Shown: one piece after another, positions 23,090 through 32,954 of the stretch
How the letters are laid out: each line of letters opens with the position of its first letter
Position numbering within the stretch: position 1 is the first letter of the stretch
Program-made: the position numbers and the translations under genes
Notes under the pieces: generated by a model
The model's input: only the letters and a program-made list of their open reading frames with translations
Databases searched by the model: none
What the model was told of the DNA's origin: nothing
Assembly: GCA_003162615.1 (NCBI GenBank)
Contig: PMNG01000174.1
Span: 1,458-36,547, forward strand
Origin: Methanothrix sp.
Lineage (GTDB): Archaea > Halobacteriota > Methanosarcinia > Methanotrichales > Methanotrichaceae
DNA length: 35,090 bases
Reading direction: 5' to 3'

Positions 23090-23569
23090 CTATTCCTTCT
23101 TGCTTTTCCGGAAAGCCGAAGTCAGGTCTATGAGATAAGTTCCTTCCTTGACAGCCATTATCAGTTCCTCTCTTTCGAAGAGAGAGGGGAGGTTGAGTTC
23201 ATAGGTTCCTGGCGCGGTTATCCTTATGCTCTCCACCTTGCCTTCATCTTTGGCTTTGGGGTTCGCTTGATCTAGCAGGGATAACGGCTTTATCTCTTCT
23301 TTTTGGACCCGTTCATCGGGATTGGCTTGTTGTGCGATTGCTCGTCTTTTGGCTTCTCCTATTTTGCCATCGTTCACGATCAGCTCTGCTCTGGGAGGCA
23401 TCCTTACTCCCATGGCTCTGGTTATTGTAGTCTCCTGAGCCAATACATCCGCGTCTTCTGAGTCCTTCCTGGTGAATAGAAACTTCTTCCATCCACAGAC
23501 AGGGCAGCCTTTGAGGATGTCCTCTCCTTTGTGAAAGACGTTGTTGCACCTGGTACATATGTGCGGCAT
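23090..23569 (-). CDS. OapC-type zinc-ribbon protein (COG3364-like)
   Basis: 159 aa. The N-terminal zinc ribbon reads CTRCNNVFHKGEDILKGCPV (CxxC, then CPVC). A charged linker at about 45-105 is rich in Lys, Glu and Gln. The C-terminal part, VESIRITAPGTYELNLPSLF followed by ELIMAVKEGTYLIDLTSAF, is the conserved domain of this archaeal family. Its gene follows the DUF2073 gene with no gap (stop 23570-23572, ATG 23569), and the GTPase precedes both, so the three form one operon. In haloarchaea the equivalent trio has been called origin-associated proteins; biochemical roles are not known to me. Confidence 0.8.
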   Translation of the reverse strand: MPHICTRCNNVFHKGEDILKGCPVCGWKKFLFTRKDSEDADVLAQETTITRAMGVRMPPRAELIVNDGKIGEAKRRAIAQQANPDERVQKEEIKPLSLLDQANPKAKDEGKVESIRITAPGTYELNLPSLFEREELIMAVKEGTYLIDLTSAFRKSKKE

Positions 23570-23929
23570 CTAATCCCCGACTGAGACCTTTGTGCTGATC
23601 TGGTACTGATCCTTCTCGATGGTCCGAAGCTGATTGGCAGGGCCTATGACCGTCATCCTTCCTTTAAGGCTCCTCCCGAAGATCTTGTCCAAGAACGAGC
23701 CTTCCTTCTTGGATGGATAGCTCTCAATCTCTATACCGGAGAACTCATCCACCCTTATCTCCGTCATAGTCATCTCTATCAGGCGCACTTCTTCATCCGG
23801 TGTAAGACCGCTCTCTAAAACTACTATTTTGCCTGTCTTAACTTTGTCAAGGATGAGCCTGATCTTCTCCATCGAGGTCATCTTAGCGAGTTTCTCTCCG
23901 GAGATGAGGTCCATCTGAACTTCCCGCAT
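23570..23929 (-). CDS. DUF2073-family protein (OapB-type)
   Basis: 119 aa from the second of two adjacent ATGs (23929 or 23932), GGTGAT lying just upstream. The chain MDLISGEKLAKMTSMEKIRL, LDKVKTGKIVVLESGLTPDE, IEMTMTEIRVDEFSGIEIES, then a FGRSLKGRMTVIGPANQL strand and a C-terminal QISTKVSVG matches the DUF2073 family found only in archaea beside an Era-like GTPase. It is soluble and probably a partner of that GTPase, inferred from consistent gene order. The GTPase stop lies 1 nt before the first ATG, so translation is coupled. Confidence 0.82.
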   Translation of the reverse strand: MREVQMDLISGEKLAKMTSMEKIRLILDKVKTGKIVVLESGLTPDEEVRLIEMTMTEIRVDEFSGIEIESYPSKKEGSFLDKIFGRSLKGRMTVIGPANQLRTIEKDQYQISTKVSVGD

Positions 23930-23933
23930 CATA

Positions 23934-24569
23934 TCACCCGAAATGGTTGGCTATGGCCTGGTAGAGTTCATCTATGTTCGTTCCTTCCAGAGCGGATACG
24001 GGCACCATAGAATGTTGAGGGAAAGCTGCTTTGATCCGCGCTGGGGATGCCTCGGGTAGGTCCATTTTGTTGGCCACGATGAGCAGGGGGAGCTTCCTGG
24101 CCTCCATGTTACCTATAACTGTTACGTTGACCTGGGTGTACGGATCCTCTGTGGAGTCCATTATCAGCAGCACTCCATCCAGGTCGTCCAACCATTTAAT
24201 CGCCTCGATAACCCCCTCAGTTGCCTCTTTGGCCCTCTTCTTAGCCTCAGCTTCATCTAGCCCGAAGGCCATGAACTCCTTGAAGTCGATTTTGGTAGCC
24301 ATTCCTGGAGTATCGACTATGTCCAGCTCTATGCTTGAGCCGTTGGCGTTGATCTGGACGCCCTCCTTTCTGACCGCTCTTCTAGTCTCGTGAGGAATAG
24401 GGGACACCGTACCAACTACCCCGCCGCTCCAGTCTTTGACTATTCTGTTTGCCAGGGTTGTCTTCCCCGAGTTTGGAGGTCCGTACAGACCTATCTTCGC
24501 CCTCTTCTTCCCGAAGATCCTGTTTATCCAGGCCCCCAGGCTTCCTCGAAAGCCGCTGAAAAAACCCAT
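23934..24569 (-). CDS. Era-like small GTPase (OapA-type)
   Basis: 211 aa. The G motifs are clear: G1 GPPNSGKTT at about 31-38, G3 DTPG near 85, and G4 NKMD near 167, with a G5-like VSALEG near 190. Before G1 lies a short amphipathic N-terminus ([18 protein letters not shown]) that might touch membrane or RNA. The G4 and spacing match Era/Obg-like archaeal GTPases. GAGGAT lies 4 nt before the ATG, with an AT-rich promoter-like region upstream. It is the first gene of a three-gene operon with the DUF2073 and zinc-ribbon genes. A ribosome-related or replication-related role is possible; neither is shown here. Confidence 0.88.
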   Translation of the reverse strand: MGFFSGFRGSLGAWINRIFGKKRAKIGLYGPPNSGKTTLANRIVKDWSGGVVGTVSPIPHETRRAVRKEGVQINANGSSIELDIVDTPGMATKIDFKEFMAFGLDEAEAKKRAKEATEGVIEAIKWLDDLDGVLLIMDSTEDPYTQVNVTVIGNMEARKLPLLIVANKMDLPEASPARIKAAFPQHSMVPVSALEGTNIDELYQAIANHFG

Positions 24570-24774
24570 TTACATCCTCGGTGTTGCTTAGGACCATATC
24601 AATACTAATAATTTTCCATACTTTTATTGAAACCTCGGAGCAGAGTATTTGAAGTCATCTGCTGATGATGTATATTAACTGTATGAGTTTAAACAATTTG
24701 TTGCATCCAAGGCGGATCTTTCGGAATAAAAGGAAATAAGGCAGGGAAGCTTGCCGAAAAGGCTAGCTTGAAAT

Positions 24775-25881
24775 CTACTGAGGGGAGCCTAATGTCTCCT
24801 GCGCGGGACAGGAACAGACAAACCCTTTGAACTCTCCCGAGTCTCTGACTGCCTTCCATATCTCCCCAAGTGAGCTTTCCATGACGCTGCCGTAGCCTCC
24901 ACGCAAATATGGACAGGCTCGGACATTGCCATCCACGCCCACGTGCAGCCAGCGACGCCCTGCCATACACCCCAGCATCTGACCCTCGAAATAGGTGCTG
25001 GCGAAGATCCTCGGTCCGCCTGGTGTAGAGTTAATCTTTCTGTAGAGGGTTAGGATCTTCTCTCGTTCTATCTGGGTCAGCTTCTCCTCCGGGCTTTGAG
25101 GCAAGCCCTCCCAGATGGAGAGCTCCTGAACTCCCATGTCGGTTGCTAACTTGTACAGCTCGGGTATTCTGTCCACCTGGCCCGATTTTATGTGCGTGGT
25201 CATAGTAACCATGAGCCCTGCTTTCAGGGCTACTTCGATGGCTTCGATTGCCTTGGAGTGGGCCCCTGGCAGGCCGCGCAATTGGTCGTGGTACTCTGAA
25301 TCCGCACTGTAGACCCCTATGAGTAGGTTGTAGAGGCCTGCATCCCTTAGCTGCTCAGCCTTCAGCATTGTCAGCTCCAGACCAGGAGTGAAGAGGTTGA
25401 CGACGGCTTTTTCCGGATCGACATGCCTGATCAACTCGAAGATGTCATCCCGCAACAACGGATCGCCCTCTGTGAAAGTTATTATGCAGGCCCCCATCTC
25501 AAGAGCCTGATCTATTACGCGAAAGATTTCCTCTTTGGACAGCTCCCCTTCGCCATCTTTTTTTACGAGGCAATGGTCGCAATTGCAGCCGCAGCTACGC
25601 GTCACTTCAATGGATACTGTTTGGGGTACCGGTCGACCCATAGCCATCTTTGCCTCGTTCAAAAGGAGTCTCTTGAACGGGCCGCTTGGAATAGGGGGCA
25701 ACCAGGTCGTTGCAACAATATCTTTCTCCCGGATTAGGGCCGGCTTCTCCTCATTCAGCCTTTGGTTTATACTCTTCAAGATCGGCTGGACCATCAGTGC
25801 CAGAGCGCCTCGGGCCTCCAGTGCCCGCCGCTCCAAATTGAAATCCACTGTCAAGGCGGCCGTCTTAAGTAGCTGGGTCAT
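24775..25881 (-). CDS. Radical SAM/SPASM-type protein
   Basis: 368 aa from ATG 25881, which follows GGGGGT at 4 nt; a longer reading frame extends upstream to 25944 without a better site. The iron-sulfur motif CxxxCxxC is at Cys97, Cys101 and Cys104 ([14 protein letters not shown]), followed by [13 protein letters not shown] (the GGE-type SAM-binding region, here EGD). A second cysteine-rich part near the C-terminus ([24 protein letters not shown], and FVCSCPAQE) resembles a SPASM auxiliary-cluster domain. Such proteins modify peptides or cofactors; this substrate is unknown. A leading helix region of about 85 residues precedes the core. The gene is divergent from argG, with about 100 nt between starts. 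Confidence 0.87.
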   Translation of the reverse strand: MTQLLKTAALTVDFNLERRALEARGALALMVQPILKSINQRLNEEKPALIREKDIVATTWLPPIPSGPFKRLLLNEAKMAMGRPVPQTVSIEVTRSCGCNCDHCLVKKDGEGELSKEEIFRVIDQALEMGACIITFTEGDPLLRDDIFELIRHVDPEKAVVNLFTPGLELTMLKAEQLRDAGLYNLLIGVYSADSEYHDQLRGLPGAHSKAIEAIEVALKAGLMVTMTTHIKSGQVDRIPELYKLATDMGVQELSIWEGLPQSPEEKLTQIEREKILTLYRKINSTPGGPRIFASTYFEGQMLGCMAGRRWLHVGVDGNVRACPYLRGGYGSVMESSLGEIWKAVRDSGEFKGFVCSCPAQETLGSPQ

Positions 25882-25981
25882 TAAACCCCCATTTTTCGGG
25901 GCGGTTATAGAGTTATCGGCCAGAACCGCAAGAACAGATAACATTAAGACAAGATGGTCCTTCTACGAAGGCGGTGATAGA

Positions 25982-27157
25982 GTGACTGAAGTCGTGCTGG
26001 CCTATTCGGGAGGCCTGGATACCTCTGTATGCATACCGCTCTTGAAGGAGCGCTACGGCTTTGACAGAGTCGTAACCGTCCTGGTCGACGTTGGCCAACC
26101 CATTGAGGATATAGAGCGGGGGAATAAGCGTGCCAAGCAGCTTGCAGATGAACATTACGTCATTGATGCCAAGAAAGAATTCGTGGAAAAGTACTTGTTC
26201 CCGCTCATAAAGGCCAACGGCTCTTACGAGGGGTACGTCCTGGGAACGGCCATAGCTAGGCCTCTGATCGCCAAGAAGGCAGTGGAGATCGCCGAACAAA
26301 AGGACATAAAGAACCTTGCTCACGGCTGCACAGGTCGGGGTAACGACCAGCTAAGGTTCGAGGCGGTCTTTAGGTGCACCCCATGCCGGGTGATTGCTCC
26401 CATGAGGGAGTTGGATCTTGCAAGGGAGTGGGAGATAGAGTACGCGAGAGAGCACGGGATCGACGTTCCTGTCTCCAAAGAGAGGCCTTGGTCTATCGAT
26501 GAAAACCTGTGGTCCAGGTCCATAGAGGGCGGAAAGCTGGAGGACCCCTATTTTGAGCCTCCTGAGGAGATCTATGCCTGGACCAAGAGGCCGGATGCGA
26601 GCAAGCCACCTGTGGTTATAGAGATAGGATTCGAGCAGGGCGTTCCAGAAACCCTCGATGGCGCGCAGATGGATGGCGTCGAGCTGATCCGCGAGTTGAA
26701 CAGGGTTGCGGGCGAACAGGGCGTAGGCAGGACGGACATGGTGGAGGACAGGGTCCTAGGGCTCAAGGCGAGGGAGAACTATGAGCACCCCGCGGCAACA
26801 GTCCTTCTTGCCGCTCACAAGGATCTGGAGCATCTTGTCCTATCCCGAGCTGAGCTGCGGTTCAAGACAGCAGTTGACGATGCCTGGTCAGAGATGGCCT
26901 ACATGGGCCTAGTGGACGACCCGCTGTACTCCGACTTGAACGCCTTCATCGACCAGAGCCAGCAGAGGATGAACGGCTCAGTCAGGATGAAGCTATTCTG
27001 CGGCAGCGCCATTCCCGTTGGCAGACGGTCTCCGGACGCACTATACTCCCAGGAGATGGTCTCCTTTGACTCACAAACGCTGAGCCAGCGCGATGCAGAG
27101 GGCTTTGCCAAGTACCACGGGTTCCAGGCCCGGCTCCTAAAACGAAAATGCAGTTGA
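25982..27157 (+). CDS. argG: Argininosuccinate synthase
   Basis: 391 aa from GTG 25982, which has GGTGAT at 3 nt; the open frame extends far upstream but that part is antisense to the radical SAM gene and is not coding. It joins citrulline and aspartate with ATP in arginine synthesis. The N-terminal P-loop is [10 protein letters not shown]. Other matches are [46 protein letters not shown] and [14 protein letters not shown]. The upstream gap holds a small inverted repeat CCTTC-TAC-GAAGG at 25959-25971, close to the start, and a GC-rich CCCC...GGGG near 25885; either may be regulatory, with no proof. Confidence 0.97.
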   Translation: MTEVVLAYSGGLDTSVCIPLLKERYGFDRVVTVLVDVGQPIEDIERGNKRAKQLADEHYVIDAKKEFVEKYLFPLIKANGSYEGYVLGTAIARPLIAKKAVEIAEQKDIKNLAHGCTGRGNDQLRFEAVFRCTPCRVIAPMRELDLAREWEIEYAREHGIDVPVSKERPWSIDENLWSRSIEGGKLEDPYFEPPEEIYAWTKRPDASKPPVVIEIGFEQGVPETLDGAQMDGVELIRELNRVAGEQGVGRTDMVEDRVLGLKARENYEHPAATVLLAAHKDLEHLVLSRAELRFKTAVDDAWSEMAYMGLVDDPLYSDLNAFIDQSQQRMNGSVRMKLFCGSAIPVGRRSPDALYSQEMVSFDSQTLSQRDAEGFAKYHGFQARLLKRKCS

Positions 27158-27199
27158 AAGGGCAGGATTTATTTGACATCACGCCCTTAATAATTTAAT

Positions 27200-27577
27200 A
27201 TGGCCAGGCTCGTAATATCCGAGGACGCCAGGTCGGAAGACCTGGCTCCACTAGCTCTGGCGGTCAACGAGATCGTCAGGCTGCCCATTACACTTCGAAG
27301 TGCGGATTATCCAGGAGTTAGAGTAGAGAAGGGCAAAGTACTTGACGCCAGCTACAGCGGCCCGATTTTGGAGGAGGTGCTGCAGACCGGAAGGTCGGTG
27401 CATACCATTCCGGAAAGAGGAGCCTACAAGGGAGTTCCAGTTTCAGTCGCTCCAATTGTCGTAGAAGGTAAGACCGTTGCAGCCATTGGAGTGGTGGATG
27501 TCGTGGGGACTATCGACCTACCAAAGGTCTTTGGCGCTTATGCGAACATAGTTCGACAGGTCTCAGAGAATAAATGA
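27200..27577 (+). CDS. DUF2111-family protein (methanogen-type)
   Basis: 125 aa. The chain opens MARLVISEDARSEDLAPLAL, followed by VNEIVRLPITLRSADYPGVR, SGPILEEVLQTG, KGVPVSVAPIVVEGKTVAAI and GVVDVVGTIDLPKVFG. These strongly match the DUF2111 family, known mainly in methanogens and suggestive of a ligand-sensing (GAF/PAS-like) fold. TTTATT about 30 nt upstream and no Shine-Dalgarno suggest a nearly leaderless message. Its stop overlaps the next start as ATGA, coupling it to the acetyltransferase. Confidence 0.82.
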   Translation: MARLVISEDARSEDLAPLALAVNEIVRLPITLRSADYPGVRVEKGKVLDASYSGPILEEVLQTGRSVHTIPERGAYKGVPVSVAPIVVEGKTVAAIGVVDVVGTIDLPKVFGAYANIVRQVSENK

Positions 27578-28032
27578 AGATCAGGAGAGCCGAGCCAAAG
27601 GATCTTTCCTCCATCGTGGAGATCGAAGGGCTTTGCTTTCCGAAGGAAACTGCTTTCCCTGCAGGGATGTTCGTCTACTTGATCACGTACTCTGTTTCCT
27701 TGGTCGCCTGTGAGCCTGAGGACAGAGTCCTAGGATTCATAATTGGATACACCTCAGGTCGTGGCGGGGCAGTCTACACTCTGGACGTTCATCCGGCCCA
27801 CAGGAAGAAGGGTGTTGGCAGCAAGCTCGTCCGCGCCATGGAGGAGGAGCTGCAGGCCCAGGGAGCCAGAGCCATCCGGCTGGAGGCCGCTCTAGAGAAT
27901 CCCGAGGCGAGGGAGCTTTACCGTAAGGCGGGCTACCGCGAGCGGGAGCTGGTCAGGAACTACTACGGTAGGGGGAAGGATGCAGTGAGGATGTGGAAAG
28001 CGCTGGACGCGAATGGGACTGATATAAATTAA
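27574..28032 (+). CDS. GNAT-family N-acetyltransferase (RimI-like)
   Basis: 152 aa. The acetyl-CoA-binding motif A is VHPAHRKKGVGSKLVRAMEE (R/Q-x-x-G-x-G pattern RKKGVG), with motif B ALENPEARELYRKAGYRERE after it; the N-terminus is the typical MKIRRAEPKDLSSIVEIEGL. The size and C-terminal YYGRGKDAVRMWKAL resemble RimI-type protein N-terminal acetyltransferases, but substrate choice cannot be read from sequence. It overlaps the DUF2111 gene by 4 nt. Confidence 0.9.
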   Translation: MKIRRAEPKDLSSIVEIEGLCFPKETAFPAGMFVYLITYSVSLVACEPEDRVLGFIIGYTSGRGGAVYTLDVHPAHRKKGVGSKLVRAMEEELQAQGARAIRLEAALENPEARELYRKAGYRERELVRNYYGRGKDAVRMWKALDANGTDIN

Positions 28033-28081
28033 CCGCAAGGTTTATCTAACTTTAGGTTACTATCTTGGAGTTTATTAAGTG

Positions 28082-28702
28082 ATGATCTTGGACCCTGTCG
28101 AGCTTCTGGATATATTGGGAAACGAGAACCGGAGACGAATTCTTCAGCTACTCTCTTTCCGGCCCTTCTACTTCAACGAGATGGCAAAACGCCTGGATGT
28201 TGGGCCGAAAGCGGTTATAGACCACCTGGAGATGCTGGAGCGAGCTGGCCTGATCGAATGCTACCACGACCAGAGCCGAAGGAAGTACTTCAGGATTGCC
28301 AGGAAGACTGTGGTGGAGATTGCCGTATCCCCCCACTCCTACGGCGTCAGGGCCTACCGATCGGAGAGTACATCTGGCATGGACTCCTCGGAGCCCAAAG
28401 ATCTTCGGGTGCTGCAGGAAGAGCTGGGCCGGATTGAGGACCAACGCTGCAACCTGAGAAAGCAGCTCGAGGAGATCGAGGCCAGGGATATGGAGATAAA
28501 GCGCCATGCTGCCGCTGAAATCCAGATCTACGCCCATGACAATCTGGAAGCGGAGATATTGGTTGCCCTCCTATCTGGAGGATCAAGCACTGAATATTTG
28601 GCCGAAAGGTTGGAGGTCCCTGCGGTCTTGGTGGAGGAGAGCCTGAAAGGAATGTTGTCTCGTGGCGCTGTTAAGCTCACCGGTGGGGTATGGAGCATTT
28701 GA
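28082..28702 (+). CDS. ArsR-type winged-helix transcriptional regulator
   Basis: 206 aa from ATG 28082 (a GTG directly before it is the alternative). An N-terminal winged helix covers about 5-75: [61 protein letters not shown] coiled coil follows ([35 protein letters not shown], about 100-140). The tail has a second small helix-turn-helix-like part ([29 protein letters not shown]). No metal-binding cysteines of classic ArsR are seen, so the effector is unclear. The stop lies 13 nt inside the cdc48 gene, so the two are co-translated; the regulator may control the proteostasis operon it heads. TTTATCT lies about 35 nt upstream. Confidence 0.88.
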   Translation: MILDPVELLDILGNENRRRILQLLSFRPFYFNEMAKRLDVGPKAVIDHLEMLERAGLIECYHDQSRRKYFRIARKTVVEIAVSPHSYGVRAYRSESTSGMDSSEPKDLRVLQEELGRIEDQRCNLRKQLEEIEARDMEIKRHAAAEIQIYAHDNLEAEILVALLSGGSSTEYLAERLEVPAVLVEESLKGMLSRGAVKLTGGVWSI

Positions 28703-30903
28703 CAACAACTCGAGGTAAGTCTCCGGTGGATGCGATTGAGCCTGCCCGGCTTAAGGTGGCAGAAGCCTATCATAGAGATGCGGGAAAGGGAATAGCCAGG
28801 CTAGGCCTAGATGCATTGAACCGTCTAGGGGCAGAAAACGGCGACGTTTTGGAGATAACAGGCAAAGAGAGAATATGCACCGTTGCCTGGCCTGGAAATC
28901 CTGAGGACTCGCCTGACATAATAAGAATAGATGGAAACACCAGGGCCAACCTGGGAGTAGGAATAGATGCCTGGGTACAGGTGACCAAGATTGAGGCCAG
29001 GCCCGCCAGGAAGATAGTCCTGGCCCCCACCCGCCAGATAAGGCTCATTGGCGGCCCTCAGTACCTGCTCCGTATGCTGGAAGGCCGGCCAGTGGTCAAG
29101 GGCGAACAGATCCGGGTGGAGATGATAAACAACTCCCTGTCTCTGGTTGTGGTAAGCACCGTGCCCTCTGGTCCGGTTATAATAACCAACGACACCATCA
29201 TAAGCATAACAAGGGAGACTCTGGATGAGCTGTCACTGCATGTGCGGGAGATCTCCTATGAGGACATCGGCGGTCTCTCTCGAGAGATTCGGGATATCAG
29301 AGAGATGATCGAGGTGCCCTTGCGGCACCCGGAGCTTTTCGCAAAGCTAGGCATAAATCCGCCGAGGGGAGTCCTGCTTCACGGCCCTCCCGGCACTGGC
29401 AAGACATTGATCGCGAGAGCAGTGGCCAGCGAGACCGATGCCAACTTCATCTCCATATCCGGCCCGGAGGTAGTATCCAAGTTCTATGGAGAGTCAGAGG
29501 AGCGGCTCCGCCAAATCTTTGAGGAGGCCCAGAAGGCTGCACCGTCCATAGTTTTCATCGACGAGATCGACTCCATAGCACCCAAGCGCGAGGAGGTCTC
29601 AGGCGACATGGAAAGAAGGGTTGTAGCTCAGCTTCTGGCCCTGATGGACGGTCTGTCATCAAGGGGAGAGCTGATCGTCATTGCCGCTACCAACAGGCCC
29701 AATGCGCTGGACCCGGCAATAAGAAGAGGCGGGCGTTTCGACCGAGAGATCGAGATAGGAATACCCGACAAGAACGGACGGCTAGAGATTCTATACGTCC
29801 ACACCAGAGGGATGCCCCTGGACGACAACCTGGACCTCAAAGAGATCGCCGAGATCACCCACGGCTTCGTTGGGGCCGACCTCTCATCCCTGTGCAAAGA
29901 GGCGGCAATGCGAACGCTGAAGAGGGCGCTGCCCGACCTGGACGTCAAGGAGGATATACCTGCGGAGGTCTTGGAGAACCTGCGAGTTACAAAGGACGAC
30001 TTCTACGCGGCACTGAAGAAGATCGAGCCCAGCGCTCTGCGAGAGGTCTTTGTAGAGATCAGCGAGGTGCACTGGCGAGACGTGGGCGGCCTCGATGACG
30101 CCCAGCAGGCCCTTACCGAATCTGTGGAGTGGCCCATCAAGTACCCAGAGGCGTTCGAGTCCACAGGGATAAGACCACCCAGAGGGATTCTTCTGTATGG
30201 GCCACCTGGAACTGGCAAGACTCTGCTTGTTCGGGCCCTGGCAACGGAGAGCGAGATGAACTTCATAAGCATAAAGGGGCCAGAGCTTCTGTCCAAGTGG
30301 GTTGGCGAGTCGGAGCGAGCGGTCCGGGAGATCTTCAGGAAGGCCAGGCAGGCCTCACCATCCCTGATATTCTTCGACGAGCTGGACTCTGTAGTTCCTG
30401 CTCGCGGCAGCGGCACAGAGACGCACGTGACAGAGAGGGTAGTCAGTCAGTTCCTGACCGAACTTGACGGCCTCGTGGAGCTGAAGGACGTTGTCGTCCT
30501 GGCGGCTACAAACAGGCCCGACCTGGTGGACAGATCCCTGCTTCGGCCTGGACGGTTCGATCGACTAATTTATATTCCCCTGCCGGACATAGTTTCCCGG
30601 AAGGAGATACTCAAGATTCACCTCTCCAAGATGCCCATTTCAGAGAATGTAACCGTTGAATGGCTTGCCGAGATCACCGAGAATTACAGCGGGGCTGATA
30701 TAGAGAACCTGTGTAGAGAGGCAGGAATGCTGGCCCTGAGAGAGCACATAAAACCGGGCATGAGCAAAGAAGAGCTCATACTGGATGATATTACGATTAA
30801 CAAAGACCATTTCGAGAAAGCTTTAGAGCGGATTAAGCCGCACCTTTCCAGAGAGATGCTGGAAGAGTATACCCAGATGATAAGGGATTTCGAGGTGTTA
30901 TAG
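28690..30903 (+). CDS. Cdc48/VAT-family AAA+ ATPase
   Basis: 737 aa, as usual for archaeal Cdc48. The N-terminal substrate-binding domain begins [20 protein letters not shown]. The D1 module has Walker A GPPGTGKT, Walker [10 protein letters not shown] and the sensor [20 protein letters not shown]. The D2 module has a second GPPGTGKT, Walker [10 protein letters not shown] and [18 protein letters not shown]. It unfolds proteins by ATP-driven threading, feeding the proteasome. ATG 28690 has GGTGGGG just upstream and lies within the end of the ArsR gene. lonB begins 4 nt after its stop, making an operon. Confidence 0.97.
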   Translation: MEHLTTTRGKSPVDAIEPARLKVAEAYHRDAGKGIARLGLDALNRLGAENGDVLEITGKERICTVAWPGNPEDSPDIIRIDGNTRANLGVGIDAWVQVTKIEARPARKIVLAPTRQIRLIGGPQYLLRMLEGRPVVKGEQIRVEMINNSLSLVVVSTVPSGPVIITNDTIISITRETLDELSLHVREISYEDIGGLSREIRDIREMIEVPLRHPELFAKLGINPPRGVLLHGPPGTGKTLIARAVASETDANFISISGPEVVSKFYGESEERLRQIFEEAQKAAPSIVFIDEIDSIAPKREEVSGDMERRVVAQLLALMDGLSSRGELIVIAATNRPNALDPAIRRGGRFDREIEIGIPDKNGRLEILYVHTRGMPLDDNLDLKEIAEITHGFVGADLSSLCKEAAMRTLKRALPDLDVKEDIPAEVLENLRVTKDDFYAALKKIEPSALREVFVEISEVHWRDVGGLDDAQQALTESVEWPIKYPEAFESTGIRPPRGILLYGPPGTGKTLLVRALATESEMNFISIKGPELLSKWVGESERAVREIFRKARQASPSLIFFDELDSVVPARGSGTETHVTERVVSQFLTELDGLVELKDVVVLAATNRPDLVDRSLLRPGRFDRLIYIPLPDIVSRKEILKIHLSKMPISENVTVEWLAEITENYSGADIENLCREAGMLALREHIKPGMSKEELILDDITINKDHFEKALERIKPHLSREMLEEYTQMIRDFEVL

Positions 30904-30907
30904 GGCT

Positions 30908-32950
30908 TTGATAAAAAAGTTGACGAATTTAAAGCCTGATCCAGGGCACCAGATATATAGTCCAGAAGGATCAAACAAAGACGGATTAAAAGAATACGGG
31001 TTAAAAGAAGATGGATCAAAAGAAGTTAAGAAGGCCGAAAGCTTGACAACAGACGATACCAAAGAGTTCCTGGGAGATATCGAATTCGAGGACACGAGCA
31101 GCATCAAAGTGCCCGATAATCTCATAGACCAGGTGATCGGCCAGGATGAAGCAGTAGAAGTCATAAAGAAGGCTGCCCACCAGAGGCGCCACGTCATGCT
31201 CATCGGCTCCCCGGGAACGGGAAAATCAATGCTAGGAAAGGCCATGAGCGAACTGCTTCCGGTCGAGGAGCTTCAGGATGTCCTGGTATACCACAACCAG
31301 GAGGACAATAATGCTCCGCGGGTACGAGTTGTGCCGGCAGGCAGGGGCAAACAGATAGTTGATGCCCAGAAGATGGAGGCAAGGAAGAAGGTCCAGACCC
31401 GAAACATGTTCTTCATGCTCATAGTTATGGGCCTTTTAGTCTACGCCTACTACACTGGCCAGCTACTCTTCGGCGTCATAGCTGCAGCGCTGATCTTCCT
31501 TTCCATGCGATACATGATGCCGAAAGAAGACGCACTGATACCTAAGCTCCTCGTGGACAACAACGGAAAGAAGAAGGCCCCATATGTTGATGCCACTGGT
31601 GCTCACGCTGGCGCACTCTTGGGCGACGTTCGGCATGATCCGTTCCAGTCCGGCGGATTAGAGACGCCTTCGCACGAGAGAGTTGAGTGCGGAGCCATTC
31701 ACAAGGCCCACAAGGGAGTCTTGTTCATCGACGAGGTCAACACTCTGAGGCTCGAGGCTCAACAGAGCCTATTGACTGCGCTTCAAGAGGGCGAGTACCC
31801 CATAACTGGACAGAGCGAACGCAGCTCAGGCGCGCTTGTCAGGACTGAGCCGGTACCCTGCAACTTCATCATGATCGTAGCAGGAAATCTGGATGCAGTC
31901 CAGGGCATGCACCCAGCCTTGAGGTCACGCATAAAAGGTTACGGTTACGAGATCTACATGCGAGACAGCATGGACGACACCCTGGAGAACCGCAATAAGC
32001 TGATCAGGTTCGTGGCTCAGGAGATCATCCGGGATGGAAAGATACCCCACTTCACTAACGATGCCGTGGTGGAGATCATCCGGGAGGCCAAGAGGAGAGC
32101 AGGCAGGAAAGGCCACCTGACTCTCATGCTCCGTGACCTCGGAGGCCTGATAAGGGTTGCAGGCGATGTGGCCAGAGCTGAGGGGACGACCCTCGCCGAT
32201 GCCCGACACGTTCTACAGGCTAAGAAGATGGCCAGGTCAGTGGAGCAGCAGCTTGCCGACAGGTACCTTGAAAGACGCAAGGACTACAGCATGTTCAGGT
32301 CTTCCGGAGACGAGATTGGCAGAGTCAACGGGCTGGCAGTCATGGCCGACTCGGGAATTGTTCTGCCCATAATGGCGGAGGTCACACCCGCCCAGTCAAA
32401 GGAAGAGGGCAGGGTCATAGCTACGGGCCGATTGCAAGAGATCGCCAAGGAGGCGGTCACCAACGTCTCTGCCCTGATCAAGAAGTTCCAGGGAGACGAC
32501 ATAACCAACAAGGACGTCCACATTCAGTTCATTGGGACATATGAGGGCGTGGAAGGCGACAGTGCCTCTATATCCATAGCCACAGCGGTCATCTCAGCCC
32601 TCGAGGGCATACCTGTCAAACAGAATGTTGCAATGACAGGCTCCCTGTCTGTCCGGGGCGACGTCCTGCCGGTCGGCGGCGTCACCCAGAAGATCGAGGC
32701 GGCGGCTCAGGCGGGAATCAAGACCGTTCTGATACCCAGGTCCAACATGGGCGACGTCCTTTTGGACGATTCCTACAAGGACAAGATCGAGATAATCCCC
32801 GTCTCTACCATTGGGGAGGTCTTCGAGTACGCCATGGGTGGCCAGAAGACCAAGCTGATAGAGAAGCTCAAGAAGTTCGCTACGGAGAAGAAGATAGGCA
32901 TCAGCCTCCCTGAGCCTATCGTTCCTCCATTGCCATCCCGGAGCCTGTAA
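30908..32950 (+). CDS. lonB: Archaeal membrane ATP-dependent protease LonB
   Basis: 680 aa. The AAA domain has Walker A GSPGTGKS (100-107) and Walker B GVLFIDEVNTL (270-280), with two transmembrane helices inserted between them (about 167-200), the hallmark of LonB. The protease domain carries catalytic Ser552 in EGDSASIS and Lys595 in GGVTQKIEAA. An extra N-terminal stretch (about 1-60) is unlike most LonB: it contains short repeats GLKEYGLKEDGSKE and is mostly polar, so it is probably flexible. The start TTG 30908 lies 4 nt after the cdc48 stop; an in-frame TTG at 30920 is another option. TldD follows 4 nt after the stop. Confidence 0.95.
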   Translation: MIKKLTNLKPDPGHQIYSPEGSNKDGLKEYGLKEDGSKEVKKAESLTTDDTKEFLGDIEFEDTSSIKVPDNLIDQVIGQDEAVEVIKKAAHQRRHVMLIGSPGTGKSMLGKAMSELLPVEELQDVLVYHNQEDNNAPRVRVVPAGRGKQIVDAQKMEARKKVQTRNMFFMLIVMGLLVYAYYTGQLLFGVIAAALIFLSMRYMMPKEDALIPKLLVDNNGKKKAPYVDATGAHAGALLGDVRHDPFQSGGLETPSHERVECGAIHKAHKGVLFIDEVNTLRLEAQQSLLTALQEGEYPITGQSERSSGALVRTEPVPCNFIMIVAGNLDAVQGMHPALRSRIKGYGYEIYMRDSMDDTLENRNKLIRFVAQEIIRDGKIPHFTNDAVVEIIREAKRRAGRKGHLTLMLRDLGGLIRVAGDVARAEGTTLADARHVLQAKKMARSVEQQLADRYLERRKDYSMFRSSGDEIGRVNGLAVMADSGIVLPIMAEVTPAQSKEEGRVIATGRLQEIAKEAVTNVSALIKKFQGDDITNKDVHIQFIGTYEGVEGDSASISIATAVISALEGIPVKQNVAMTGSLSVRGDVLPVGGVTQKIEAAAQAGIKTVLIPRSNMGDVLLDDSYKDKIEIIPVSTIGEVFEYAMGGQKTKLIEKLKKFATEKKIGISLPEPIVPPLPSRSL

Positions 32951-32954
32951 TGAG

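Noticed and set aside
24598-24774. AT-rich gap between the GTPase and radical SAM genes as a replication origin
   Set aside because: AT-rich and near an Oap-type operon, but no repeated or inverted origin-box-like motif was seen; a promoter region explains it.
25535-25981. Large N-terminal extension of the argG open frame
   Set aside because: It runs antisense through the radical SAM gene, has no argininosuccinate synthase similarity, and the GTG at 25982 has a GGTGAT ribosome-binding site and the family N-terminus.
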